Positions 9,634 to 17,779 of a DNA stretch of 64,000 nucleotides are shown here, in pieces. The notes under the pieces were generated by a model. It saw only the letters and a list, made by a program, of their open reading frames with translations, did not search any database and was not told where the DNA came from. Each line of letters starts with the position of its first letter. Positions within the stretch are counted from its first letter, which is position 1. The DNA comes from JAWWOW01 sp033851265 (GTDB lineage Bacteria; Actinomycetota; Actinomycetes; JAWWOW01): the NCBI GenBank assembly GCA_033851265.1, contig JAWWOW010000003.1, positions 1-64,000 on the forward strand. Reading direction: 5' to 3'. The position numbers were made by a program, and so were the translations under genes.

Positions 9634-10458
9634 ATGGGCGAGATCGACACGCGGCTGGCGTTGCTGGAAGTCCGGCTGCGCGAGCTCGGCAGTGTTCTCG
9701 TTGCGTTCTCCGGGGGCGCGGACTCGGCGTTCCTGCTAGCCGCGGCGGTGCGTGCGCTCGGTCCGTCGGACGTCGTAGCCGCGACCGCGGTCTCGCCGAG
9801 CCTGCCGGCGCGTGAGCTTGCTGATGCAACGGCTTTTGCCACGGGGCTCGGCGTACGCCATGTCGCTCCGCGCACGGACGAGCTGGCGCGGGAGGGCTAC
9901 CGCGCGAATGATGGTCAGCGCTGTTACTTCTGTAAGGCCGAGCTGATCGATGTGCTCCGGCCGGTGGCTGTGGAGCACGGGATTGTGCACGTCGCCACCG
10001 GCACGAACGCCGATGATGCAGTGGCGGGGTTCCGGCCGGGGATTCGCGCCGCGGCTGAGCGCGGGGCGGTGACGCCGTTGCGGGACGCGGGTTTCACCAA
10101 GGCGCAGGTGCGGGCGGCGAGTCGCACCTGGGGGCTGCGCACCTGGGACAAGCCCGCTGCCGCCTGCCTATCCAGTCGGGTGGCGTACGGCGTGACGATC
10201 AGCGCCGAGCGGTTGGCGCGCGTTGGACGTGCCGAGATCTCCATGCGCGCGGCGCTGGGCACCGCCGGGATCGCGGTGCGCGACCTGCGGGTGCGCGACC
10301 TGGGTGATCGCGCGCGCGTCGAGATCGACGTCGCTGCGGTGGGCGCGGTCGCCGCCCGCCCGGAGCTGCTCGCAGCGGTCGAAGGGTTCGAGGTCGTCGA
10401 ACTCGACCCGCGTGGATTCCGCTCGGGGTCGATGAACGAGCTGTTGGCCCAGAACTAA
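9634..10458 (+). CDS. larE: LarE-like ATP-dependent sulfur transferase
   Basis: A 274-residue PP-loop ATPase of the LarE family, which adenylates and thiolates pyridinium dicarboxylate on the way to the nickel-pincer cofactor of lactate racemase and related enzymes. The PP-loop SGGADS is at 26-31. Three cysteines are placed as in the family: CYFC at 97-100 and AAAC178LSSR. The last matches the sulfur-donating cysteine of Lactiplantibacillus LarE; the CxxC plus C set matches the branch reported to hold an iron-sulfur cluster instead of sacrificing its own cysteine. larB and larC, and any lactate racemase, are absent here, so the cofactor role is inferred. A leaderless start is likely. Confidence 0.9.
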   Translation: MGEIDTRLALLEVRLRELGSVLVAFSGGADSAFLLAAAVRALGPSDVVAATAVSPSLPARELADATAFATGLGVRHVAPRTDELAREGYRANDGQRCYFCKAELIDVLRPVAVEHGIVHVATGTNADDAVAGFRPGIRAAAERGAVTPLRDAGFTKAQVRAASRTWGLRTWDKPAAACLSSRVAYGVTISAERLARVGRAEISMRAALGTAGIAVRDLRVRDLGDRARVEIDVAAVGAVAARPELLAAVEGFEVVELDPRGFRSGSMNELLAQN

Positions 10459-10529
10459 TCCCAGTGGGCGCCACTGGCGCTGCGCGACTAGCCTGGGTAG
10501 CCCGTACACAAGCAGGACAGGATTCAGAC

Positions 10530-10916
10530 GTGCCTACCGGCAAGGTCAAGTGGTTCGACGTCGACAAGGGCTTCGGCTTCCTCGCCAATGACGACGGCGG
10601 CGATGTGTTCGTGCACTCGTCGGCGTTGCCAGCGGGGCTGCCGGCACTCAAGCCCGGGTCGCGCGTCGAGTTCGGCGTTGCCGATGGGCGGCGCGGTCAG
10701 CAGGCGCTGTCCGTGCGCGTGCTCGAAGCGCCCCCGTCGATCGCGGAGAAAGAGCGCCGCCCGGCCGAGGAGCTGCATGGCCTGGTCGAGGACATGATCA
10801 AGATGATCGAGTCCAAGGTGCAGCCGGACCTGCGCCACGGGAAGTACCCGGACAGCAAGTTCGGGCACACGGTTGCTGAAGTGTTGCGCAAGGTCGCCGA
10901 CGACCTCGAAGGCTGA
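10530..10916 (+). CDS. Cold-shock domain protein with C-terminal extension
   Basis: A 128-residue single-stranded nucleic-acid-binding protein. The cold-shock domain fills residues 1-65, with RNP1 KGFGFL and RNP2 DVFVHSSAL in order. A helical extension of about 60 residues follows (EELHGLVEDMIKMIESKV...VAEVLRKVADDL), which sets it apart from the 67-residue CspA type and is common in actinobacteria (Rv0871-like). The start is GTG 10530 (VPTGKVKWF), placed by homology since the upstream frame has no domain. Its neighbours are larE upstream and convergent mqnD downstream, separated by two hairpins. Confidence 0.93.
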   Translation: MPTGKVKWFDVDKGFGFLANDDGGDVFVHSSALPAGLPALKPGSRVEFGVADGRRGQQALSVRVLEAPPSIAEKERRPAEELHGLVEDMIKMIESKVQPDLRHGKYPDSKFGHTVAEVLRKVADDLEG

Positions 10917-10954
10917 TTGCTGCCGGTCGGCGGCGTCCGACTCCTTTTCCCGCC

Positions 10955-10989
10955 CTCTGCTCTGCTTCTCATTCGGAACCAGAGCAGAG
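10955..10989. terminator. Hairpin in csp-mqnD convergent gap
   Basis: Perfect 10-bp inverted repeat CTCTGCTCTG / CAGAGCAGAG (10955-10964, 10980-10989) with a 15-base loop, preceded by a C/T-rich run. Likely part of a two-hairpin bidirectional terminator. Confidence 0.6.
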
Positions 10990-11029
10990 CGGCCGGCAGA
11001 AGGACAGCCCGATCCCCGCTCCCGGCGAC

Positions 11030-11064
11030 ATGCGCTCTGAGTTGCAGCGCCACTCAGAGCGCAT
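11030..11064. terminator. Strong hairpin, bidirectional terminator
   Basis: Perfect 13-bp inverted repeat ATGCGCTCTGAGT / ACTCAGAGCGCAT (11030-11042, 11052-11064), 9-base loop, 25 bases beyond the mqnD stop on the minus strand and facing the cold-shock gene. It has no T tract, as is usual in high-GC actinobacteria. Confidence 0.75.
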
Positions 11065-11088
11065 GGGTGGTGGGGGTGGTGGCTCGGG

Positions 11089-11901
11089 TCAGCGCAGGGG
11101 TTGAGCCAGGCTCGGCACGAGGCCGACACCTGCTGCGCGGGTGAGGAGTGCGGACGCGGCGGCGTACCCCTCCTCGCCGAGGTCGTGCGTGAACTCGTTG
11201 ACGTAAAGCGCGATGTGCTGGTCCGCGACGTCCGGATCCATCTCCTGCGAGTGCACCATCACGTAGTCGCGTGCCGCCGCCGGATCAGCCCACGCCTGCG
11301 ACACGGACGCGCGAATGACATCGGCGATGCGCGCGGTGTCGAGCGAGCGGCGCGCGAGGATCGCGCCGAGCGGGATCGGCAGCCCGGTGTCGGCTTCCCA
11401 CCACTCGCCGAGGTCCTGCACGCAGGTCAGGTCGTACGACGGATAAGTGAACCGAGCCTCGTGGATGACGAGCCCCGCGGCGTACCGACCGTCGCGCACC
11501 GCCGGCATGATCTTCTCGAACGGCAGGACCTCAACGGCGCCGATGTCCAGCTGCGACGCCCACAGCCGGAAGAGCAGGTACGCCGTCGTGCGTTCGCCAG
11601 GAACCGCGATCGTCGCGCCCCGCAGATCCGTGCGGCCCGCCGTGAGCACGAGCGGTCCACACCCACGGCCGACCGCGCCGCCGCAGGGCAGCAGCGCGTA
11701 TTGGTCGAGCAGCCACGGTAACGCGGCGTAGGACACCTTGATCACGTCGCGTTCGCCGCGTTCGGCCATGCCGTTGGCGACGTCGACGTCGTAATAGCTG
11801 ACGTCGACCGGCGGCGCGCCTTCGACAAGACCGTGCACCCACGCATGGAAGACGAACGTGTCATTCGGACACGACGAGAACGTCAGCGACAGCGCACTCA
11901 T
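11089..11901 (-). CDS. mqnD: 1,4-dihydroxy-6-naphthoate synthase MqnD
   Basis: A 270-residue enzyme of the futalosine menaquinone pathway that converts cyclic dehypoxanthine futalosine to 1,4-dihydroxy-6-naphthoate. It has the periplasmic-binding-protein-like fold of the MqnA/MqnD family and the MqnD signature SSCPNDTFVFHAWVHG at residues 9-24, followed by DVDVANGMAERGERDVIKVS. I start at ATG 11901; this codon overlaps the mqnB stop by ATGA, so translation is coupled. MqnA and MqnC are not in the window. The gene shows that this organism makes menaquinone without the Men route. Confidence 0.95.
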   Translation of the reverse strand: MSALSLTFSSCPNDTFVFHAWVHGLVEGAPPVDVSYYDVDVANGMAERGERDVIKVSYAALPWLLDQYALLPCGGAVGRGCGPLVLTAGRTDLRGATIAVPGERTTAYLLFRLWASQLDIGAVEVLPFEKIMPAVRDGRYAAGLVIHEARFTYPSYDLTCVQDLGEWWEADTGLPIPLGAILARRSLDTARIADVIRASVSQAWADPAAARDYVMVHSQEMDPDVADQHIALYVNEFTHDLGEEGYAAASALLTRAAGVGLVPSLAQPLR

Positions 11902-12539
11902 TGCAGCGGCTCTGCAAGCAGGACGGCGAACGCGCGCGAGAGCGAGTCCAACGCGCCGGTGATGTCCCACGTCGACGGATCGCGCCGCCCGACGATGTTG
12001 CTGATGGAACGCACTTCGTGGGCGGGTACGCCGGCACGTCGCGCCGCCCACGCCACTCCCCACCCCTCCATCGCCTCGGCGACGGCATCGGGGAATCGCG
12101 CGGCCAGAGCGACTCCGTCTGCGTCCGTTCCCGTCATGCAGGAGAGCGTGACGATGTCGCCGTACTGCACTGGCGTCTCGTTCGCCTGCAGGCGATCGCG
12201 CAGGACAGCTGAGCCGTCAAAGGTGATGAGCGAAGGCTGTTCGAGGCCCATGTCGCCGAGCGACATGAAGCCGTCATCGGTGCGACAACCCAGATCACCC
12301 GCGAGCGACGCCCGGGCGACGACCACGTCGCCAACCCCCGCCCGACCGGGGATCGCACCGGCGATTCCGGCGGAGATGACGACGTCATAGGACCGAGACG
12401 CAAGCGCTGCCGCTGCCGCTGTCGCGGCCGCGACCGGACCGACACCCGCAACGTCCACAACCACATCGGCGTGCGGCGGCGCATCGCGGAGCACGGCATC
12501 GCGTTCGACGCCGACCGCGACGACTACAAGAATGGTCAT
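11898..12539 (-). CDS. mqnB: Futalosine hydrolase MqnB
   Basis: A 213-residue nucleoside hydrolase that releases hypoxanthine from futalosine to give dehypoxanthine futalosine. The fold is that of MTA/SAH nucleosidase and purine phosphorylase: an N-terminal strand ILVVVAVGVERDAV, the glycine-rich VDVAGVGPVAAATA, VVISAGIAGAIPG and EAMEGWGVAWAARRAGVP, where the Glu of MEGWG is the usual ribose-binding residue. Start ATG 12539 overlaps the MFS stop (ATGA), and its own stop overlaps the mqnD start in the same way. The Trp after the Glu and the operon with mqnD favour futalosine over MTA/SAH as substrate. Confidence 0.93.
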   Translation of the reverse strand: MTILVVVAVGVERDAVLRDAPPHADVVVDVAGVGPVAAATAAAAALASRSYDVVISAGIAGAIPGRAGVGDVVVARASLAGDLGCRTDDGFMSLGDMGLEQPSLITFDGSAVLRDRLQANETPVQYGDIVTLSCMTGTDADGVALAARFPDAVAEAMEGWGVAWAARRAGVPAHEVRSISNIVGRRDPSTWDITGALDSLSRAFAVLLAEPLQ

Positions 12540-13963
12540 GCGTTCCACCGCAACACTCGTCGTCGCAGCGTGTCCAGCAGGACGACGGTGAGCAAGATCC
12601 CCGCCCCGAACAAGCCGAGCCGCGCGTCGAGCGGCAACAGCCCAATCGCACCGCCAACAACAAACGACAACTGCTGGATCGTCTCGGCGCGCGCGAACGC
12701 CGCGGTTCGAATTTCTTCGGGTACGCGGGTCTGGATGGTGGCGTCCAGTGCCAACTTGCCGATCGTCTGGCCGACGCCGGCCCCGACCGCGACGAGCAGG
12801 ACCGTCGCAAACGTGAAGATGAGCCCGGCAACGAACGACAGCGCGGTGACGGACATGAGTCCGAGCAGCAGCAGCGCAGCGGGTGCACGGGTATGAACGC
12901 GGGCACCGATCACTGTGCCGAGGATCGACGAGCCGCCAGCGGCCAACGCGAAGAATCCGAGAGCAAGGTTCGGCTTCATGCCGAAGTCGTGAGTGCGCAC
13001 GAGGAACGCAACGAAGATGGTGAGAAAGCCGCTGAACAAGCGCAACGCTGCGTTCGCTCGCAGTGCTGCAATCACCGCTGGCCCCAGCCCGCGTTGCATG
13101 CCGGTGAACGCAGCACGCAGTGTGAACGGCTCCTTCTTCGCCACCTGCGCAGCCGGAGCGTGCTCGAGCCACCACGGCGTATCGGCACCACCGGACGGCG
13201 ACCGGCGGACAACCTCTTGGGTCGCGGCCGAGATGAGCGGCTGCTCTCCTTCGGCAGAGTCGGCGTGCGCCGGCAACCGCAGCGCGAAGACCATGCCCAG
13301 GAGGAACACCAAAGCGGCAAGCCGCAACGACCACTCCGCTCCCGCTGTCGCCACGACCAGCGCCCCGAACGCACCGACGGACAGCCCCGCGAGCGTGCCA
13401 CCCAAGGACACGCGTGCATTGGCTTGCACGAGGGTGGAACCGCGCGGAAGAAGGCGCGGGGTCACGGCACTCTTCGATACGCCGTAGGCCTTGGACATGA
13501 TGAGGATGGCGAACGCGGCGGGATACAACGCCAGCTTGTCCGCCACGGCATGGGCATCGATCGCTCCGGCCATGAACCACGCGGCGAACGCGCGCCCGAG
13601 CATCGTCAGTGCCAATGCATAGCGCCGGCCATGCCGGAAGCGGTCGAGCACCGGGCCGATGATCGGAGCGATGAACGCGAACGGAATCATCGTCAGCAGC
13701 AGATAGAGCGCCACCCGACCCCGTGCCTCGCCCGTCGGCACCGAGAAGAACAGCGTGCCCGCCAGCGCTACTGCGACCAGGGCGTCGCCCGCAGCCTGCG
13801 CCCCGTTGAGCTCGATGAGCTTCGCCAGCCCGGATTCGCCGGCGCCCCGCGCGTTGGTCGCCCGCCTGATCCGGGTGACCGCGGCCCGTGACATGTCGCG
13901 TGACGCTCGCGCGGCGCGACTGATCCCGGCTGTGGAGCGAGCCGTGGATCCGGGTTCTGTCAC
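12536..13963 (-). CDS. MFS transporter, first gene of mqnB-mqnD operon
   Basis: A 475-residue major facilitator superfamily membrane protein with about 12 hydrophobic segments. It has a long basic, probably cytoplasmic N-terminus (about 45 residues) and a polar central loop near residues 235-285 (HADSAEGEQPLISAATQEVVRR) between the two six-helix halves. GRRYALALTMLGR matches the loop 2-3 region. GTG 13963 follows GGAGGG closely; ATG codons further in are possible. It overlaps mqnB by 4 bases. A homologue sits in the same neighbourhood in Mycobacterium (Rv0876c, as I recall), which lacks futalosine genes, so a menaquinone role is not proven. Substrate unknown. Confidence 0.85.
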   Translation of the reverse strand: MTEPGSTARSTAGISRAARASRDMSRAAVTRIRRATNARGAGESGLAKLIELNGAQAAGDALVAVALAGTLFFSVPTGEARGRVALYLLLTMIPFAFIAPIIGPVLDRFRHGRRYALALTMLGRAFAAWFMAGAIDAHAVADKLALYPAAFAILIMSKAYGVSKSAVTPRLLPRGSTLVQANARVSLGGTLAGLSVGAFGALVVATAGAEWSLRLAALVFLLGMVFALRLPAHADSAEGEQPLISAATQEVVRRSPSGGADTPWWLEHAPAAQVAKKEPFTLRAAFTGMQRGLGPAVIAALRANAALRLFSGFLTIFVAFLVRTHDFGMKPNLALGFFALAAGGSSILGTVIGARVHTRAPAALLLLGLMSVTALSFVAGLIFTFATVLLVAVGAGVGQTIGKLALDATIQTRVPEEIRTAAFARAETIQQLSFVVGGAIGLLPLDARLGLFGAGILLTVVLLDTLRRRVLRWNA

Positions 13964-13996
13964 CCCTCCAGTCTCCTATGAGGGACACTGGCTGCG

Positions 13997-14818
13997 ATGA
14001 CTCCCACCGCCACCCGCAGTCGCCCGAGCGAACAAGCCGATTCCGTCCTCGCGGAAGCCGTGGATGTCGCGCGCGCCGCGGTCGTCGAGGAAGCCGGCGC
14101 CGACCTCGTCGGTGACTACCTCGGTCATGAGGCCGATGACGAGCGCGTGGTCACGCATTACTTCGCGAGCCTCGAGCCGTCCTACGTCGGCTGGCGCTGG
14201 GCGGCCACCCTCGCGCGTGCATCACGGGCCAAGACCGTCACTGTTGATGAGGTCGTGCTTCTCCCCGGCGAGGGTGCGTTGCTGCCGCCGGCGTGGGTCC
14301 CCTGGCAGGAGCGGCTGCGTCCGGGCGACCTCGGTGTCGGCGACATCCTGCCGACGACGATCGACGACGACCGGTTGGTCCCGGCGTACGCCGCCGTCGA
14401 GGATCCGGAGGTCCAGCACGTTGCCGACGAACTCGGTCTCGGCCGGGTGCGCGTGCTGTCGCCGATCGGCCGTGATGATGCCGTCGACCGGTGGTACGTC
14501 GGTGACCGTGGCCCGGAAGCCCCGATCGCCAAGGCTGCTCCCGCGACGTGTGGGACGTGTGGGTTCTGGCTGCCGCTGGCCGGGGCGTTGCGCGGGTTCT
14601 TCGGTGTGTGCGCGAACGAGTTTGCGCCCGATGACGCGCGTGTCGTCTCGGCTGACCACGGGTGCGGCGGGCACTCTGAGGGTCTCGTGCTGACGCCGAC
14701 GCCGGCGCCAACACCGCATCACGTCGAGGGAGGCGCTGTCGCCGATGACTACGAAGTCGTCGTCGGTGAAGAGCCCACCATCCCCGAGCCCGCGACCGAG
14801 GAGCTCGGACACTCCTGA
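13997..14818 (+). CDS. DUF3027 family protein
   Basis: A 273-residue soluble protein of an actinobacteria-specific family (Rv0883c-like). The N-terminal domain has the conserved YFASLEPSYVGWRWAATLAR and VVLLPGEGALLPPAWVPW. The C-terminal part has a probable zinc site, CGTCGFWLPL...FGVCANEFAPDDARVVSADHGCGGHSE, giving CxxC, C and C/H ligands. A low-complexity Pro/Thr tail follows. The function is unknown. It is divergent from the MFS-mqn operon, 33 bases away, and followed 7 bases later by the sacsin-like ATPase gene, with which it forms a recurrent actinobacterial pair. Confidence 0.9.
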   Translation: MTPTATRSRPSEQADSVLAEAVDVARAAVVEEAGADLVGDYLGHEADDERVVTHYFASLEPSYVGWRWAATLARASRAKTVTVDEVVLLPGEGALLPPAWVPWQERLRPGDLGVGDILPTTIDDDRLVPAYAAVEDPEVQHVADELGLGRVRVLSPIGRDDAVDRWYVGDRGPEAPIAKAAPATCGTCGFWLPLAGALRGFFGVCANEFAPDDARVVSADHGCGGHSEGLVLTPTPAPTPHHVEGGAVADDYEVVVGEEPTIPEPATEELGHS

Positions 14819-14825
14819 CCGCAAG

Positions 14826-17762
14826 GTGAGCGCTGACGTCGGCATGGACGACCCGTTCGGTACCAGTGCGCTGCGCTCACGCGTTCTCGATGCCTGGCGC
14901 GCGTCGGCGGCGCGGTTCCGTGAGGACGCGAACGCAGAAGAAGACCTCGTCCGCGGCGGATATCGCGACCGGGTTCTGATCGAGCTCGCCGCCAACGCAG
15001 CAGATGCCGCTGCTGCCGCCGGAGTTGCCGGCCGGCTGCGGTTCGAGCTTCGCGAAGACATGCTGATCGTCGCGAACACGGGCGCACCGCTGGACGCTGC
15101 CGGTGTCGAGGCACTGTCGACGTTGCGCGCGTCCGCCAAACGCGAACCGGGTGGCAGTGTCGGTCGCTTCGGTGTCGGTTTCGCTGCTGTCCTCGCCATC
15201 ACCGACGCACCGCGGGTCGCGTCGCGCAGCGGTGGTGTGCGCTGGTCGGCCGACGAGACACGCACGCGCATCCGCGAGCTCTCGGGTGGAGTCGCCGACG
15301 AGATGGCGCGCCGCGCCGACGGCGTACCTGTGCTTCGTCTGCCGTTCCCGGACCATGCCCTGCCGGAAACCGAATGGGACACCGTCGTCGCGTTGCCGTT
15401 GCGCGACGACACGGCCGAAGAGCTCGTACGCCGACTGCTCACCGACCTCGATGCTGCGCTGCTGCTGACGCTGCCCGCGCTGTCGACGATCGAGATCGTC
15501 GTCGACGGCGCGATCCGGGTCATGCACGCGCGGCGCGATGGTGAGGACGTTGTCATCGACGAGGACGGCGAGGCCACCCGGTGGCGCGTCGTCACGACGA
15601 CCGGCCGCGTACACCCACATCTGCTGTCGGACCGTCCGATCGAGGAGCGGTCGCAGTCGGAGTACGCCGTGACCTGGGCCGTGCCCGTCGACGTGACCGG
15701 GCGCCCCTCGTTGTTGCCGTCGTCCATGCCCGCCGTTGTGCACGCACCGACGCCCACCGACGAGTCGGTGCAGTTGCCCGTGCTCCTGATCGCAACACTG
15801 CCGTTGGACCCGACCCGCCGACACGTTGCTCCTGGCCCGCTGACCGATCACCTCGTCCGGGCAGCAGCCTCGCTGTATGCGCAGTTGCTGCAACGGCTCC
15901 CAGCCGATCCGGCCGTCCTCGACCTGGTGCCGCAGGGCCTGCCGGGCAGCGAGATCGACGCGCAACTGCGTCGTGCCATCGCTGAGGTGCTGCCGGACAA
16001 ACCATTTCTCGGCCCGGACCGGTTGCGTCCGCGCGACGCGGTCGTTGCCGATGCACCGGCGGGTGCCATCGACGTCCTCGACGACGTCATCGGCGGGTTG
16101 CTCCCGTCGGAGTGGTCGGGTCGGCAGGCAGTGCTCGCCGTGCTCGGCGTACGCCTGCTGTCGCTAGCCGATCTCTCCGATGCGTTGGGTGGGTTGGATC
16201 GGCCGTCGTCGTGGTGGCGGGAGCTGTACGACGGGCTCGCGTCGGGCCATCTCGGTGGTCCGGAACGCGATGCGCTCGGCACGTTGCCGGTGCCGCTTGC
16301 GGATGGTCGGCTCGTGGTTGGTCCACGCGGCGTGTTGGTGCCGACGGACGACGTGCCGGGGGAGACGCTGGTCGCGCTCGGGTTGCGCGCGGTCGACCCG
16401 GGAGCTGCCCATGACGTGCTCGTGTTGCTCGGTGCGGTCGAGGCGACACCGCGCGCGGTGCTCGAAGATCCGGTCGTGCGGGAGGCGGTCGCGCGGTCCT
16501 ATGACTCCGACGACCCAGCGCCACTCGCTGACGCAGTGCTGGGGCTCATCGGAGCGGCGCAGTTGCGTCCCGGTGACATGCCGTGGTTGGGCGACCTCGC
16601 GCTGACCGGTCGCGATGGCGAGGTGTATGCGGCGAGCGAGCTGTTGCTGCCAGGGTCGCCCCTTGCTGACATCGCGATGGACGACGCGCCGTTCGGTGTC
16701 ATCGCCGACGACCTCGTCGAACGATGGGGTGCCGACGTCCTCGCCGCGGCCGGTGCGCTGACAACGTTTGCGATGGTTCGCGAGCACGACGCGCTCGGTC
16801 CGGCGCATGACCTCGACGGCGACGAAGACTGGTGGGCCACGCTTCCTGCCGGCGCGTCCGTGCCGGACATGGTGGCGGTGCGTGACCTCGAGCTGGTTGA
16901 TCCGACGCGATGGGACGACGCGCTCGACCTGCTCGCGACACCGCCGCTGCGCGACGCGATTGTGGAGCCGGTTCTGGTCGAGATCGAAGGCCGTCGGATG
17001 TCGGTCCGGTCCTACGCCGCCTGGTGGTTGTCTCGTCATCCGGTGCTCGGCGGACGGGAGCCGCGCGAGCTGGCGCTGAGCGATGAGCTGACAGGGCTGT
17101 ACGACGCAGCACCGCAGCGCTTTGATGCAGCGTTCTTGCGTGCGATCGGCGTGCGCGTCTCGGTGGACGACCTTGTCGCGGATCGTGAGGGTGTCGCCGA
17201 TCTGCTCGACCGGTTAGCCGACTCGAGTCGCACTGTCACCCGGTCGATGTTGTCGATCGTGCACGCAGCGATCGCGTCGTCCGAGGTTGCGCGCGAGGCT
17301 CCGGCGCCCGATGCGGTTCGCGCGGTTCGCGTTGACGAGATCGCGGTGGTGCGTGCGAACACCGCAGTCATCGTCGACGCTCCCGACCTGTTGCCACTGG
17401 TGGGATCGCGGGCCGTCGTACCCGTGCCGTTGTCGCTCGCCGCCGACTTGGCCGATGTGCTCGCGGTGTCGACTGCGTCCGAGCTCGGCGCTTACCGCGT
17501 GGTGTCCAAGGGGAGCAAGCAGGACGACCATCTGTTGCACGACGAGTTGCTTGTCGAAGACGCTGATGGGGCGCGCATCCGAGTGCCCTGGCGGCTCGTC
17601 GATGGCGAGTTGCACATCGATGCGGTCAACACGCCGTTCGGGCTCGGCCGTGGGCGCGCCTGGCAGAGCGGTGAGTGGTCACGCCGGCATCTGCTGACCG
17701 AGCTGCTCGACCGTCCCTACGCGCAAGCGGAGTTGCTCGCCGAGTCTGACCTCGACGGCTGA
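14826..17762 (+). CDS. Sacsin/Hsp90-like ATPase domain protein
   Basis: A protein of about 978 residues with an N-terminal GHKL (Bergerat) ATP-binding fold: the helix with LIELAANAADAAAAAG (N-box Glu and Asn), then MLIVANTGAPLDAAGVEAL (G1-like) and GGSVGRFGVGFAAVLAIT (the lid, as GRFGVGF). This matches sacsin N-terminal ATPase-like proteins of actinobacteria. The remaining 700 or so residues are long and mostly acidic, with no motif I recognise. Start choice: GTG 14826 lies 7 bases after the DUF3027 stop; ATG 14844 and ATG 14745 (inside DUF3027) are alternatives. A chaperone-like or signalling ATPase is inferred; no partner domain such as helicase or nuclease is seen. Confidence 0.82.
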   Translation: MSADVGMDDPFGTSALRSRVLDAWRASAARFREDANAEEDLVRGGYRDRVLIELAANAADAAAAAGVAGRLRFELREDMLIVANTGAPLDAAGVEALSTLRASAKREPGGSVGRFGVGFAAVLAITDAPRVASRSGGVRWSADETRTRIRELSGGVADEMARRADGVPVLRLPFPDHALPETEWDTVVALPLRDDTAEELVRRLLTDLDAALLLTLPALSTIEIVVDGAIRVMHARRDGEDVVIDEDGEATRWRVVTTTGRVHPHLLSDRPIEERSQSEYAVTWAVPVDVTGRPSLLPSSMPAVVHAPTPTDESVQLPVLLIATLPLDPTRRHVAPGPLTDHLVRAAASLYAQLLQRLPADPAVLDLVPQGLPGSEIDAQLRRAIAEVLPDKPFLGPDRLRPRDAVVADAPAGAIDVLDDVIGGLLPSEWSGRQAVLAVLGVRLLSLADLSDALGGLDRPSSWWRELYDGLASGHLGGPERDALGTLPVPLADGRLVVGPRGVLVPTDDVPGETLVALGLRAVDPGAAHDVLVLLGAVEATPRAVLEDPVVREAVARSYDSDDPAPLADAVLGLIGAAQLRPGDMPWLGDLALTGRDGEVYAASELLLPGSPLADIAMDDAPFGVIADDLVERWGADVLAAAGALTTFAMVREHDALGPAHDLDGDEDWWATLPAGASVPDMVAVRDLELVDPTRWDDALDLLATPPLRDAIVEPVLVEIEGRRMSVRSYAAWWLSRHPVLGGREPRELALSDELTGLYDAAPQRFDAAFLRAIGVRVSVDDLVADREGVADLLDRLADSSRTVTRSMLSIVHAAIASSEVAREAPAPDAVRAVRVDEIAVVRANTAVIVDAPDLLPLVGSRAVVPVPLSLAADLADVLAVSTASELGAYRVVSKGSKQDDHLLHDELLVEDADGARIRVPWRLVDGELHIDAVNTPFGLGRGRAWQSGEWSRRHLLTELLDRPYAQAELLAESDLDG

Positions 17763-17779
17763 CGCGCGAGGAGCGTCAG
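17759..17779. terminator. Hairpin between convergent genes
   Basis: CTGACGC / GCGTCAG (17759-17765, 17773-17779), 7-base loop, spanning the stop codon of the sacsin-like gene and just entering the 3' end of the convergent deacetylase gene. Likely bidirectional terminator. Confidence 0.5.

Noticed and set aside
12540..13988. Minus-strand frame upstream of mqnB that would make a 696-residue fusion
   Set aside because: It passes through the MFS gene in another frame and is rich in Arg/Ala without a fold; the ATGA overlap fixes mqnB at 12539.
14222..15757. Minus-strand frame (511 codons) opposite DUF3027 and the sacsin-like gene
   Set aside because: Arg/Ser/Thr-rich shadow; both plus-strand genes have recognisable families.
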